The notes beneath the pieces were generated by a model that ran no database searches, had not been told where the DNA came from, and worked only from the letters and a program-made list of their open reading frames with translations. From Plumapathes pennacea (lineage: Eukaryota > Cnidaria > Anthozoa > Antipatharia > Myriopathidae), in contig OZ038470.1 in the NCBI GenBank assembly GCA_964036295.1, forward strand, positions 2,531,501-2,595,500: DNA of 64,000 nt. The letters are read 5' to 3'. The translations under genes were made by a program, and so were the position numbers. This document shows, piece by piece, positions 1-12,500 of the stretch (within the stretch, counting starts at the first letter, position 1; each line of letters begins with the position of its first letter).

Positions 1-329
1 TTCGCACTTGGCCTCGTTTTGAGACTGAGGCAAAGGAAATGTCCCATGAGGCACTTTCACATTCATGCTCAGTTCGCCAGGCTGAGATAATGTGGAGAGC
101 CAACCAAATGATAAAAACTTGGCAGGCGGAGTAGGGAATTGCTTCTTTGGTCATAACACAATCATGTAGAAACAAAACCAAGCTCAGCAGAAAGAGTGAC
201 TTGACGATTCGTTTATACGGGGAGTAAGAAATACTATTTTCTACTGAACATTGTGAAAGTGACTTATTCTCCAACGTACAAGTAGTGTTAGGAGAATTGA
301 TAATTTGACCAGTTCATACCTGAGCAAGA

Positions 330-345
330 GATCACCTAGCAAGTC
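330..345 (-). other. Possible 16-nt micro-exon of ERLEC1 (weak)
   Basis: On the minus strand an AG at about 346 is followed by 16 bases ending CAG then GTATGA. In phase 0 this would add VISCS and shift to phase 1. The family normally has a Val-Glu-Ser-Pro-Val-Ile-Cys-like stretch here, so the match is slight and could be chance. The true last exon may lie beyond base 1. Confidence 0.12.
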
Positions 346-395
346 CCCATGCAAATGCTCACAACAGAAATAAATACAAGACTCGAAATACGTAC

Positions 396-3272
396 CCCTA
401 AAATGTATTCACAGGTTTGAGGTTCCATTAAATAGAGGGACATTTCTTGAAGATGAATAGACTCTTTACATCTGTAAAAACAGCCAAGCAACACAAAGAT
501 ATTAACCAGAGATTTACAATCAATGAACAACACAAAACATATAAACAAAAGGTATTAATTGGAAACAAAATCTGGGCCAGTTTCAATGGCTACATAAAAA
601 AATCTTGCAGGAAAGACACTTTCGTTGCTCTCCTCCTTTGTTTGCAATAGAATAGCACGTGTTCAATAGAATAAAGCAAGATTCCGTACTTTAATCTAAC
701 TTGGACGACTCTTGGTTTGCCAGTGAGGTCGCACAAGTCTCCTTCACTGTAGAAATGCGATACATATCTGCAGAAACAAACAACGCAAACCACGACTGTA
801 AACATAGCACGATTTAATGCGCGACGTGTGCGCTCGCGTGTGCGTGTATCTAAACGTGTGTTTATGAGCGTGTTCATGTCGAGTGACTGCGCATGCATGC
901 GTCGCGTGAATGAACTCTACTTGCATGCACGTGTATGTCGTGTGCCCAGGCGTGCGTCAAGTGTATGACGCGTGTTTACGTGCGTGTGTGCACATGTGCG
1001 TCGCGTGTATAAACGCGTGTTTTTGTACGTGCGCGCACGTGTGCGTCGCGTGTATGAACGTATGTTTCCGTGTGCGTGACGTGCTTGTACACCTGTTCGA
1101 GTCTATGCGTGCGTGTGTTCGTACGCACGAGTATGTGCACGCGTGGTTGATGACGGTTGTCAGGTTGTGTTTATTTAGGTTGTGTTTACGTTTGCAATTG
1201 CGTGCGCACGTGTGAAAATCACTTCCTGCTAAGCGACACGAGTGCACAATGTAGTGACTTATGACGGTTAGATCTAATGCCGTTCACACATTTCTAATTC
1301 AGGTAAAGACATTTGCTTACCCAGAAGCTTTGATGTTCTTCTCCTTCACCCATTCCAAATGTCTCTATAGTGAAAAAAAAAACCCCTTCATTTCAGAACT
1401 GATACAATGAACCACTGAAATTGATAAGAAGCAAAAGGGTAACGCCTTGTTCGAGAAATATTACGCTAGATCGTGCCATAGGCCACCTTGGTTATTCTCA
1501 GTCCAAAAGTGAAGCCATATAAGCAAGACCACAGAAGCGACGGGATAACGCCTTGGTCGGCAATTATTGCGCTAGATCGTTCCATAGGAATTCTTGTATA
1601 TTCTAAGTCCAAACCATATAACCATATAGCCATATAACCAAGGCCACAGAAGCAAAAGGATAACGCCTTGGTTGGCAATTATTGCGCTAAATCGTGCCAT
1701 AGGCCATCTTGGTTATTCTAAGTCCAAAAGTGAAGCTGTATAACAAAGGTCACAGAAGCGACGGGATAACGCCTTGGTCGGCAATTATTGCGCTAGATCG
1801 TGCCATAGGCCATCTTGGTTATTCTAAGTCCAAAAGTGAAGCCATATAACCAAGGCCACCAGAAGCGACGGAATAACGCCTTGGTCGGCAATTATTGCGC
1901 TAGATCGTTCCATAGGCCACCTTGGTTATTCCTAGTCCAAAAGTGAAGTCATATAACCAAGGCCACAGAAACGAAGGGATAACACCTTGTTCGGGAATTA
2001 TTGTGCTCAATCGTGCCATAGGCTACCTTGGTCTATTCTAACTCCAAAAGGTAAGCTATTTGTTCGGAAATTACTGCGCTAGATCGTGCCATAGGCCACC
2101 TTGCTTATTCTAAATCTAAAAGTGAAGTCATACAACCAAGGCCACAGAAGCGAAGGTATAACGCCTTGTTCGGGAATTATTATGCTCAATCGTGCCATAG
2201 GCCATCTTGGTTGCAAGTTGAGACTGCTAAAAGGCGCTCTGAGAATAAGCGGCTCATAGACACATTTCCGTGCTTACCTGCTTATTCCATTTCCCTAGTA
2301 AAATGCTTGTTTTTGCACCATTTTGCTGCCGAGGTAAAACAAAAAGTTAGTTCGTTCTTGAAGAACAAGCAGCAAATTGACGTTGCACTTGGTGCTAAAA
2401 CCTAAAGGACAACCAGTCTGATCAGTACATTCCTTTATTACACGAATTCACATTTTCGAGTGCAAATATGGGAGCGTATTGCACTCGTCAGGAACCAGAT
2501 CAACTGGTTTATTAGCTTACGTGATCAATTTTCGCAAGCAAAGTTTACGAACGCGTCATTTTTCGTTCCATTTTGCGCGCGGCGGGAACGTTTGCCCTGC
2601 TTCGTTTGTCGTATAATAAACAATTTATTACACGAAAAGTCGTGCAATACGGCTGTATTTTTACTCGTCAGTTTTATTTTTTCTCGCCTGAAGCAGGCTC
2701 GAAAAAATAAAACCGACTCATAAAAATACTCCGCCGTATTGCACTCCTTCCCGTGTAATAACCTCTTTAGACACAGCGTGAGAATACAGTGCAGCATGTA
2801 TCAGTTGTGCTTACATGGTTCTATTTGTTGCTGGCCACAGAGTGTTGCATCCTACAGGCACAGTCAGGACAGAGCCTTGTACTGCCTTGTAATGGCAAAT
2901 TTGTTAAAACCCTTTCACTCCCAAGAGTGATCAACTTCAATTTTCTCTCTTCAGTTTCCCACCACAAATATATCATACAGCAATTACAGAAATATTACAG
3001 AAGATTGAACTATCAATCTCACTACAACACTCGTATATTTATCTCTTAAATAACTGGGAGAATATGCATTTTAATCTTGGGAGTGGAAAGTTTAACCAAA
3101 CTGAACTGCACCAACATGCCACACTTAGCACTTGGAGTTTGAAAACGAGAAGCTGTGGGGTGGTTCATGTCAAATATCGCACAGTTTTATGTTATCTAGG
3201 TTTACATACCTCTACGTGGTATTGGCTAACTTGCTTTCCATAACAGAACTCATACTTCCACCATCCTGATCC
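396..3272 (-). CDS. ERLEC1: ERLEC1 exons 12-16: MRH domain 2 (glycan-binding)
   Basis: Five small exons downstream of the satellite complete the second MRH domain. GWWKYEFCYGKQVSQYH supplies the tandem Trp and Gln. QNGAKTSILLGKWNKQ and RHLEWVKEKNIKAS follow. YVSHFYSEGDLCDLTGKPR then VVQVRLKC supplies the Arg, MEPQTC the Glu, and CEYILG the Tyr. All four sugar-contacting residues are therefore present, unlike MRH domain 1. Phases join exactly (63, 48, 44, 78 and 76 bp). The last exon ends GGG before GTACGT at 395, so the terminal exon should begin in phase 0. Confidence 0.9.
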
Positions 3273-3548
3273 CTAGAAAAAGCAAAGTGGACAGTTAGTT
3301 ACTGTTAGTAATGTAGGTATACTCAATGAGTGCAAACGTGTCAGCCAAGTGAAGGAATGAGGGATAAAGACAAGGAAAGTCAGCACAGCAGAGATAAGAA
3401 AGTGTGAAGCAGAGACAACCAGAGAAGGGAGAGAAAAGAGTAACACAGAGGGTGGGTGAGCACTGGAAAAAAGGAGGGTGGAAAAAAAGGAAGAGAAAGG
3501 GAGAAACTATACAGAAATATAAGTGTGCACTGTGGAAAGGAATAGGAG

Positions 3549-3579
<31 letters not shown>

Positions 3580-6500
3580 AATACATGTACCAGCTCAAGT
3601 GCCTATTTCTGCGTTCTAGTTGGATTGGAGACCAGAAACATTTTGGTTTAAGTTAAATGTAGGAGCCTGGGTAAAACCCTAACTACTCTGACTTTCTCCA
3701 GTCTTTTCTCCAAAATTAAAACATATTTTCTAATTCAAAAAGCAGATTCCTATCATTTACCAACTCAAGTGCCTATTTTATGCGTTTGAGTTGGATTGGA
3801 GACCAAAAATTTTTCGTTTATAAACCCAAGGAGCTTCAATCAAACCCTAACTACTGTCTTTCACCAGTGTTTTCTCCAAGATTAAAACATATTTTCTAAT
3901 TCAAAAAGCAGATTCCTATCATATAACACCTCAACTGCCTATTTTATGCGTTTGAGTTGGATTGGAGACCAAAAAATTTCCATCTATAAAACACAGGAGC
4001 CTGGGTCAAACCCTAACTGAACTCTGACTTTCATCAGTGATTTCTCCAATATTAAATCTTATTTTCTAATTCAAAAAGCAGATTCCTATTATTTACCAGC
4101 TCAAGTGCCTATCTTATGCGTTTCACTTGGATTGGAGACCAAAAATTTTTCGTTTATAAACCCCAGCAGCCTGGGTTAAACCTTAACTACTCCGACTTTC
4201 ACCAGTGTTTTCTCGAAGATTAAAACATATTTTCTAATTCAAAAAGCAGATTCCTATCACATAACACCTCAAGTGCCAATTTTATGCGTTTGAGTTGGAT
4301 TGGAGACCAAAAATTTTCCATCTATAAACCACAGGAGCCTGGGTCAAACCCTAACTACTCCGACTTTCACTAGTGTTTCCTCCAAGATTACAACATATTT
4401 TCTAATTCAAAAAGCAGATTCCTATCATACACCAGCTCAAGTACCTATTTTATGCGTTTGAGTAGGATTGCAGACCAAAACTTTTGCGTTTATAAACCCC
4501 AGGAGCCTGGGTCAAACCGTAACTACTCTGACTTTCACCAGTGATTTCTCCAAGATTAAATCATATTTTGTAATTCAAAAAGCAGATTCCTATCATTTAC
4601 CAGCTCAAGTGCCTATGTTATGCGTTTGAGATGGATTGGAGAACAAAAATGTTTCGTTTATAAACCCCAAGAGCGTCGGTCAAACCCTAACTACTCCGAC
4701 TTTCACCAGTGTTTTCTCCAAGATTAAATCATATTTTCTAATTCAAAAAGCGGATTCCTATCATATAACACCTCAAGTGCCTATCTTACGCATTTGAGTT
4801 GGATTGGAGACCAAAAATTTTTCGTTCATAAACCCCAGGAGCCTGGGTCAAACCCTAACTACTCCGACTTTCACCAGTGTTTTCTCGAAGATTAAAACAT
4901 ATTTTCTAATTCAAAAAGCAGATTCCTATCACATAACACCTCAAGTGCCAATTTTATGCGTTTGAGTTGGATTGGAGACCAAAAATTTTCCATCTATAAA
5001 CCACAGGAGCCTGGGTCAAACCCTAACTACTCCGACTTTCACTAGTGTTTCCTCCAAGATTACAACATATTTTCTAATTCAAAAAGCAGATTCCTATCAT
5101 ACACCAGCTCAAGTACCTATTTTATGCGTTTGAGTAGGATTGCAGACCAAAACTTTTGCGTTTATAAACCCCAGGAGCCTGGGTCAAACCGTAACTACTC
5201 TGACTTTCACCAGTGATTTCTCCAAGATTAAATCATATTTTGTAATTCAAAAAGCAGATTCCTATCATTTACCAGCTCAAGTGCCTATGTTATGCGTTTG
5301 AGATGGATTGGAGAACAAAAATGTTTCGTTTATAAACCCCAAGAGCGTCGGTCAAACCCTAACTACTCCGACTTTCACCAGTGTTTTCTCCAAGATTAAA
5401 TCATATTTTCTAATTCAAAAAGCGGATTCCTATCATATAACACCTCAAGTGCCTATCTTACGCATTTGAGTTGGATTGGAGACCAAAAATTTTTCGTTCA
5501 TAAACCCCAGGAGCCTGGGTCAAACCCTAACTACTCCGACTTTCACCAGTGTTTTCTCCAAGATTAAATAATATTTTCTAATTCAAAAAGCGGATTCCTA
5601 TCATATAACACCTCAAGTGCCTATCTTATGCATTTGAGTTGAATTGGAGACCAAAAATTTTCCATCTATAAACCCCAGGAGCCTGGGTCAAACCTTAACT
5701 ACTCTGACTTTCATCAGTGATTTCTCCAATACTAAATCTTATTTTCTAATTCAAAAAGCAGATTCCTATTATTTACCACCTCAAGTGCCTATCTTATGCG
5801 TTTGACTTGGATTGGAGACCAAAAATTTTTCGTTTATAAACCCCACCAGCCTGGGTTAAACCTTAACTACTCCGACTTTCACCAGTGTTTTCTCCAAGAT
5901 TACAACATATTTTCTAATTCAAAAAGCGGATTCCTATCATATAATACCTCAAGTACCTATTTTAAGCGTTTGACTTGGATTGGAGACCAAAAAGTTTCCA
6001 TCTATAAACCACAGGAGCCTGGGTCAAACCCTAACTACTCTGAATTACATCAGTGATTTCTCCAAGAATAAATCATATTTTCTAATTCGAAAAGCAGATT
6101 CCTATTATTTACCAGCTCAAGTGCCTATCTTATGCGTTTGACTTGGATTGGAGACCAAAAATTTTTCGTCTACAAACCCCAGGAGCTTGGGTCAAACCCT
6201 AAGTACTCTGAATTTCACCAGTATTTTCTCCAAGATTAAATAATATTTTCTAATTCAAAAAGCGGATTCCTATCATATAACACCTCAAGTGCCTATCTTA
6301 TGCATTTGGGTTGGATTGGAGACCAAAAATTTTCCATCTATAAACCCCAGGAGCCTGGGTCAAACCTTAACTACTCTGACTTTAATCAGTGATTTCTCCA
6401 AGATTAAATCATATTTCCTAATTCAAAAAGCAGATTCCTATTATTTACCAGCTCAAGTATCTATCTTATGAGTTTGACTTGGATTGGAGACCAAAAATTT

Positions 6501-9500
6501 TTCGTTCATAAACCTCAGGAGCCTGGGTCAAACCCTATCTACTCCGACTTTCACCAGTGTTTTCTCCAAGATTAAATAATATTTTCGAATTTAAAAACCG
6601 GATTCCTATCATATAACACCTCAAGTGCCTATCTTATGCATTTGAGTTGGATTGGACACCAAAAATTTTCCATCTATAAACCCCAGCAGCCTGGGTCAAA
6701 CCTTAACTACTCTGACTTTCATCAGTGATTTCTCCAAGATTAAATCATATTTTCTAATTCAAAAAGCAGATTCCTATTATTTACCAGCTCAAGTATCTAT
6801 CTTATGAGTTTGACTTGGATTGGGGACCAAAAACTTTTCGTTCATAAACCTCAGGAGCCTGGGTCAAACCCTAACTACTCCGACTTTCACCAGTGTTTTC
6901 TCCAAGATTAAATAATATTTTCTAATTCAAAAAGCGGATTCCTATCATATAACACCTCAAGTGCCTATCTTATGCATTTGAGTTGGATTGGAGACCAGAA
7001 ATTTTCCATCTATAAACCCTAACTACTCTGACTTTCATCAGTGATTTCTCCAAGATTAAATCATATTTTCTAATTCAAAAAGCAGATTCCTATTATTTAC
7101 CAGCTGAAGTATCTATTTTATGAGTTTCACTTGGATTGGAGACCAAAAATTTTTCGTTCATAAACCTCAGGAGCCTGGGTCAAACCCTAACTACTCCGAC
7201 TTTCACCAGTGTTTTCTCCAAGATTAAACCATATTTTCTAATTCAAAAAGCGGATTCCTATCATATAACACCTCAAGTGCCTATCTTATGCATTTGAGTT
7301 GGATTGGAGACCAAAAATTTTCCATCTATAAACCCCAGGAGCCTGCGTCAAACCATAACTACTCCGACTTTCACCAGTGCTTTCTCCAAGATTAAATAAT
7401 ATTTTCTAATTCAAAAAGCGGATTCCTATCATATAACACCTCAAGTGCCTATGTTACGCATTTGAGTTGGATTGGAGACCAAAACTTTTTCGTTCATAAA
7501 CCCCAGGAGCCTGCGTCGAACCCTAACTACTCCGACTTTTACCAGTGTTTTCTCCAAGATTAAATAATATTTTCTAATTCAAAAAGCGGATTCCTATCAT
7601 ATAACACCTCAAGTGCCTATCTTATGCATTTGAGCTGGATTGGAGACCAAAAATTTTCCATCTATAAACCCCAGAAGCCTGGGTCAAACCCTAACTACTC
7701 TGACTTTCATCAGTGACTTCTCCAAGATTAAATCATATTTTCTAATTCAAAAAGCAGATTCCTATTATTTACCAGCTCAAGTGCCTATCTTATGCGTTTG
7801 ACTTGGATTGGAGACCAAAAATTTTTCGTTGATAAACCCCAGGAGCTTGGGTCAAACCCTAACTACTCCGACTTTCACCAGTGTTTTCTCCAAGATTAAA
7901 TCATATTTTCTAATTCAAAAAGCGGATTCCTATCATATAACACCTCAAGTGCCTATCTTACGCACTTGAGTTGGATTGGAGACCAAAAAATTTTCGTTCA
8001 TAAACCCCAGGAGCCTGGGTCAAACCCTAACTACTCCGACTTTCACCAGTGTTTTCTCCAAGATTAAATAATATTTTCTAATTCAAAAAGCGGATTCCTA
8101 TCATATAACACCTCAAGTGCCTATCTTATGCATTTGAGTTGAATTGCAGACCAAAAATTTTCCATCTATAAACCCTAACTACTCTGACTTTCATCAGTGA
8201 TTTCTCCAAGATTAAATCATATTTTCTAATTCAAAAAGCAGATTCCTATTATTTACCAGCTGAAGTATCTATCTTATGAGTTTCACTTGGATTGGAGACC
8301 AAAAATTTTTCGTTCATAAACCTCAGGAGCCTGGGTCAAACCCTAACTACTCCGACTTTCACCAGTGTTTTCTCCAAGATTAAACCATATTTTCTAATTC
8401 AAAAAGCGGATTCCTATCATATAACACCTCAAGTGCCTATCTTATGCATTTGAGTTGGATTGGAGACCAAAAATTTTCCATCTTTAAACCCCAGGAGCCT
8501 GGGTCAAACCATAACTACTCCGACTTTCACCAGTGCTTTCTCCAAGATTAAATAATATTTTCTAATTCAAAAAGCGGATTCCTATCATATAACACCTCAA
8601 GTGCCTATGTTACGCATTTGAGTTGGATTGGAGACCAAAACTTTTTCGTTCATAAACCCCAGGAGCCTGCGTCGAACCCTAACTACTCCGACTTTTACCA
8701 GTGTTTTCTCCAAGATTAAATAATATTTTCTAATTCAAAAAGCGGATTCCTATCATATAACACCTCAAGTGCCTATCTTATGCATTTGAGCTGGATTGGA
8801 GACCAAAAATTTTCCATCTATAAACCCCAGAAGCCTGGGTCAAACCCTAACTACTCTGACTTTCATCAGTGATTTCTCCAAGATTAAATCATATTTTCTA
8901 ATTCAAAAAGCAGATTCCTATTATTTACCAGCTCAAGTGCCTATCTTATGCGTTTGACTTGGATTGGAGACCAAAAATTTTTCGTTGATAAACCCCAGGA
9001 GCTTGGGTCAAACCCTAACTACTCCGACTTTCACCAGTGTTTTCTCCAAGATTAAATCATATTTTCTAATTCAAAAAGCGGATTCCTATCATAAAACACC
9101 TCAAGTGCCTATCTTACGCACTTGAGTTGGATTGGAGACCAAAACTTTTTCGTTCATAAACCCCAGGAGCCTGGGTCAAACCCTAACTACTCCGACTTTC
9201 ACCAGTGTTTTCTCCAAGATTAAATAATATTTTCTAATTCAAAAAGCGGATTCCTATCATATAACACCTCAAGTGCCTATCTTATGCATTTGAGTTGAAT
9301 TGGAAACCAAACATTTTCCATCTATAAACCCCAAGAGCCTGGATCAAACCTTAACTACTCTGACTTTCATCAGTGAATTCTCCAATACTAAATCTTATTT
9401 TCTAATTCAAAAAGCAGATTCCTATTATTTACCACCTCAAGTGCCTATCTTATGCGTTTGACTTGGATTGGAGACCAAAAATTTTTCGTTTATAAACCCC

Positions 9501-12500
9501 ACCAGCCTGGGTTAAACCTTAACTACTCCGACTTTCACCAGTGTTTTCTCCAAGATTACAACATATTTTCTAATTCAAAAAGCGGATTCCTATCATATAA
9601 TACCTCAAGTACCTATTTTAAGCGTTTGACTTGGATTGGAGACCAAAAAGTTTCCATCTATAAACCACAGGAGCCTGGGTCAAACCCTAACTACTCTGAA
9701 TTATATCAGTGATTTCTCCAAGAATAAATCATATTTTCTAATTCGAAAAGCAGATTCCTATTATTTACCAGCTCAAGTGCCTATCTTATGCGTTTGACTT
9801 GGATTGGAGACCAAAAATTTTTTGTCTATAAACCCCAGGAGCTTGGGTCAAACCCTAAGTACTCTGAATTTCACCAGTATTTTCTCCAAGATTAAATAAT
9901 ATTTTCTAATTCAAAAAGCGGATTCCTATCATATAACACCTCAAGTGCCTATCTTATGCATTTGGGTTGGATTGGAGACCAAAAATTTTCCATCTATAAA
10001 CCCCAGGAGCCTGGGTCAAACCTTAACTACTCTGACTTTCATCAGTGATTTCTCCAAGATTAAATCATATTTTCTAATTCAAAAAGCAGATTCCTATTAT
10101 TTACCAGCTCAAGTATCTATCTTATGAGTTTGACTTGGATTGGAGACCAAAAATTTTTCGTTCATAAACCTCAGGAGCCTGGGTCAAACCCTATCTACTC
10201 CGACTTTCACCAGTGTTTTCTCCAAAATTAAATAATATTTTCTAATTCAAAAAGCGGATTCCTATCATATAACACCTCAAGTGCCTATCTTATGCATTTG
10301 AGTTGGATTGGACACCAAAAATTTTCCATCTATAAACCCCAGGAGCCTGGGTGAAACCTTAACTACTCTGACTTTCATCAGTGATTTCTCCAAGATTAAA
10401 TCATATTTTCTAATTCAAAAAGCAGATTCCTATTATTTACCAGCTCAAGTATCTATCTTATAAGTTTGACTTGGATTGGGGACCAAAAACTTTTCGTTCA
10501 TAAACCTCAGGAGCCTGGGTCAAACCCTAACTACTCCGACTTTCACCAGTGTTTTCTCCAAGATTAAATAATATTTTCTAATTCAAAAAGCGGATTCCTA
10601 TCATATAACACCTCAAGTGCCTATCTTATGCGTTTGAGTTGGATTGGAGACCAAAAATTTTCCATCTATAAACCCTAACTACTCTGACTTTCATCAGTGA
10701 TTTCTCCAAGATTAAATCATATTTTCTAATTCAAAAAGCAGATTCCTATTATTTACCAGCTGAAGTATCTATCTTATGACTTTCACTTGGATTGGAGACC
10801 AAAAATTTTTCGTTCATAAACCTCAGGAGCCTGGGTCAAATCCTAACTACTCCGACTTTCACCAGTGTTTTCTCCAAGATTAAACCATATTTTCTAATTC
10901 AAAAAGCGGATTCCTATCATATAACACCTCAAGTGCCTATCTTATGCATTTGAGTTGGATTGGAGACCAAAAATTTTCCATCTATAAACCCCAGGAGCCT
11001 GGGTGAAACCATAACTACTCCGACTTTCACCAGTGCTTTCTCCAAGATTAAATAATATTTTCTACTTCAAAAAGCGGATTCCTATCATATAACACCTCAA
11101 GTGCCTATGTTACGCATTTGAGTTGGATTGGAGACCAAAACTTTTTCGTTCATAAACCCCAGGAGCCTGCGTCGAACCCTAACTACTCCGACTTTTACCA
11201 GTGTTTTCTCCAAGATTAAATAATATTTTCTAATTCAAAAAGCGGATTCCTATCATATAACACCTCAAGTGCCTATCTTATGCATTTGAGCTGGATTGGA
11301 GACCAAAAATTTTCCATCTATAAACCCCAGAAGCCTGGGTCAAACCCTAACTACTCTGACTTTCATCAGTGATTTCTCCAAGATTAAATCATATTTTCTA
11401 ATTCAAAAAGCAGATTCCTATTATTTACCAGCTCAAGTGCCTATCTTACGCACTTGAGTTGGATTGGAGACCAAAAATTTTTCGTTCATAAACCCCAGGA
11501 GCCTGGGTCAAACCCTAACTACTCCGACTTTCACCAGTGTTTTCTCCCAGATTAAATAATATTTTCTAATTCAAAAAGCGGATTCCTATCATATAACACC
11601 TCAAGTGCCTATCTTATGCATTTGAGTTGAATTGCAGACCAAAAATTTTCCATCTATAAACCCTAACTACTCTGACTTTCATCAGTGATTTCTCCAAGTT
11701 TAAATCATATTTTCTAATTCAAAAAGCAGATTCCTATTATTTACCAGCTGAAGTATCTATCTTATGAGTTTCATTTGGATTGGAGACCAAAAATTTTTCG
11801 TTCATAAACCTCAGGAGCCTGGGTCAAACCCTAACTACTCCGACTTTCAACAGTGTTTTCTCCAAGATTAAATAATATTTTCTAATTTAAAAACCGGATT
11901 CCTATCATATAACACCTCAAGTGCCTATCTTACGCATTTGAGTTGGATTGGAGAAAAAAAATTTTTCGTTCATAAACCCCAGGAGCTTGGGTCAAACCCT
12001 AACTACTCCGACTTTCACCAGTGTTTTCTCAAAGATTAAATCATATTTTCTAATTCAAAAAGCAGATTCCTATCATATAACACCTCAAGTGCCTATCTTA
12101 TGCGTTTGAGTTGGATTGGAGACCAAAAAGTTTCCATCTATAAACCCGAGGAGCCTGGGTCAAACCCTAACTACTCTGACTTTCATCAGTGATTTCTCCA
12201 AGAATAAATCATATTTTCTAATTCAAAAAGCAGATTCCTATTATTTACCAGCTCAAGTGCCTATCTTATGCGTTTGACTTGGATTGGAGACCATAAAATT
12301 TTCGTTTATAAACCCCACCAGCCTCGGTTAAACCTTAACTACTCCGACTTTCACCAGTGTTTTCTCCAAGATTCCAACATATTTTCTAATTCAAAAAGCA
12401 GATTCCTATCATATAATACCTCAAGTACCTATTTTAAGCGTTTGACTTGGATTGGAGATGAAAAAGTTTCCATCTATAAACCACAGAAGCCTGGGTCAAA

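Noticed and set aside
910..1247. Cys/His-rich frames of about 100 codons on both strands
   Set aside because: Produced by GTGCGTGT/CGTGTATG repeats; open on both strands at once and without conserved spacing.
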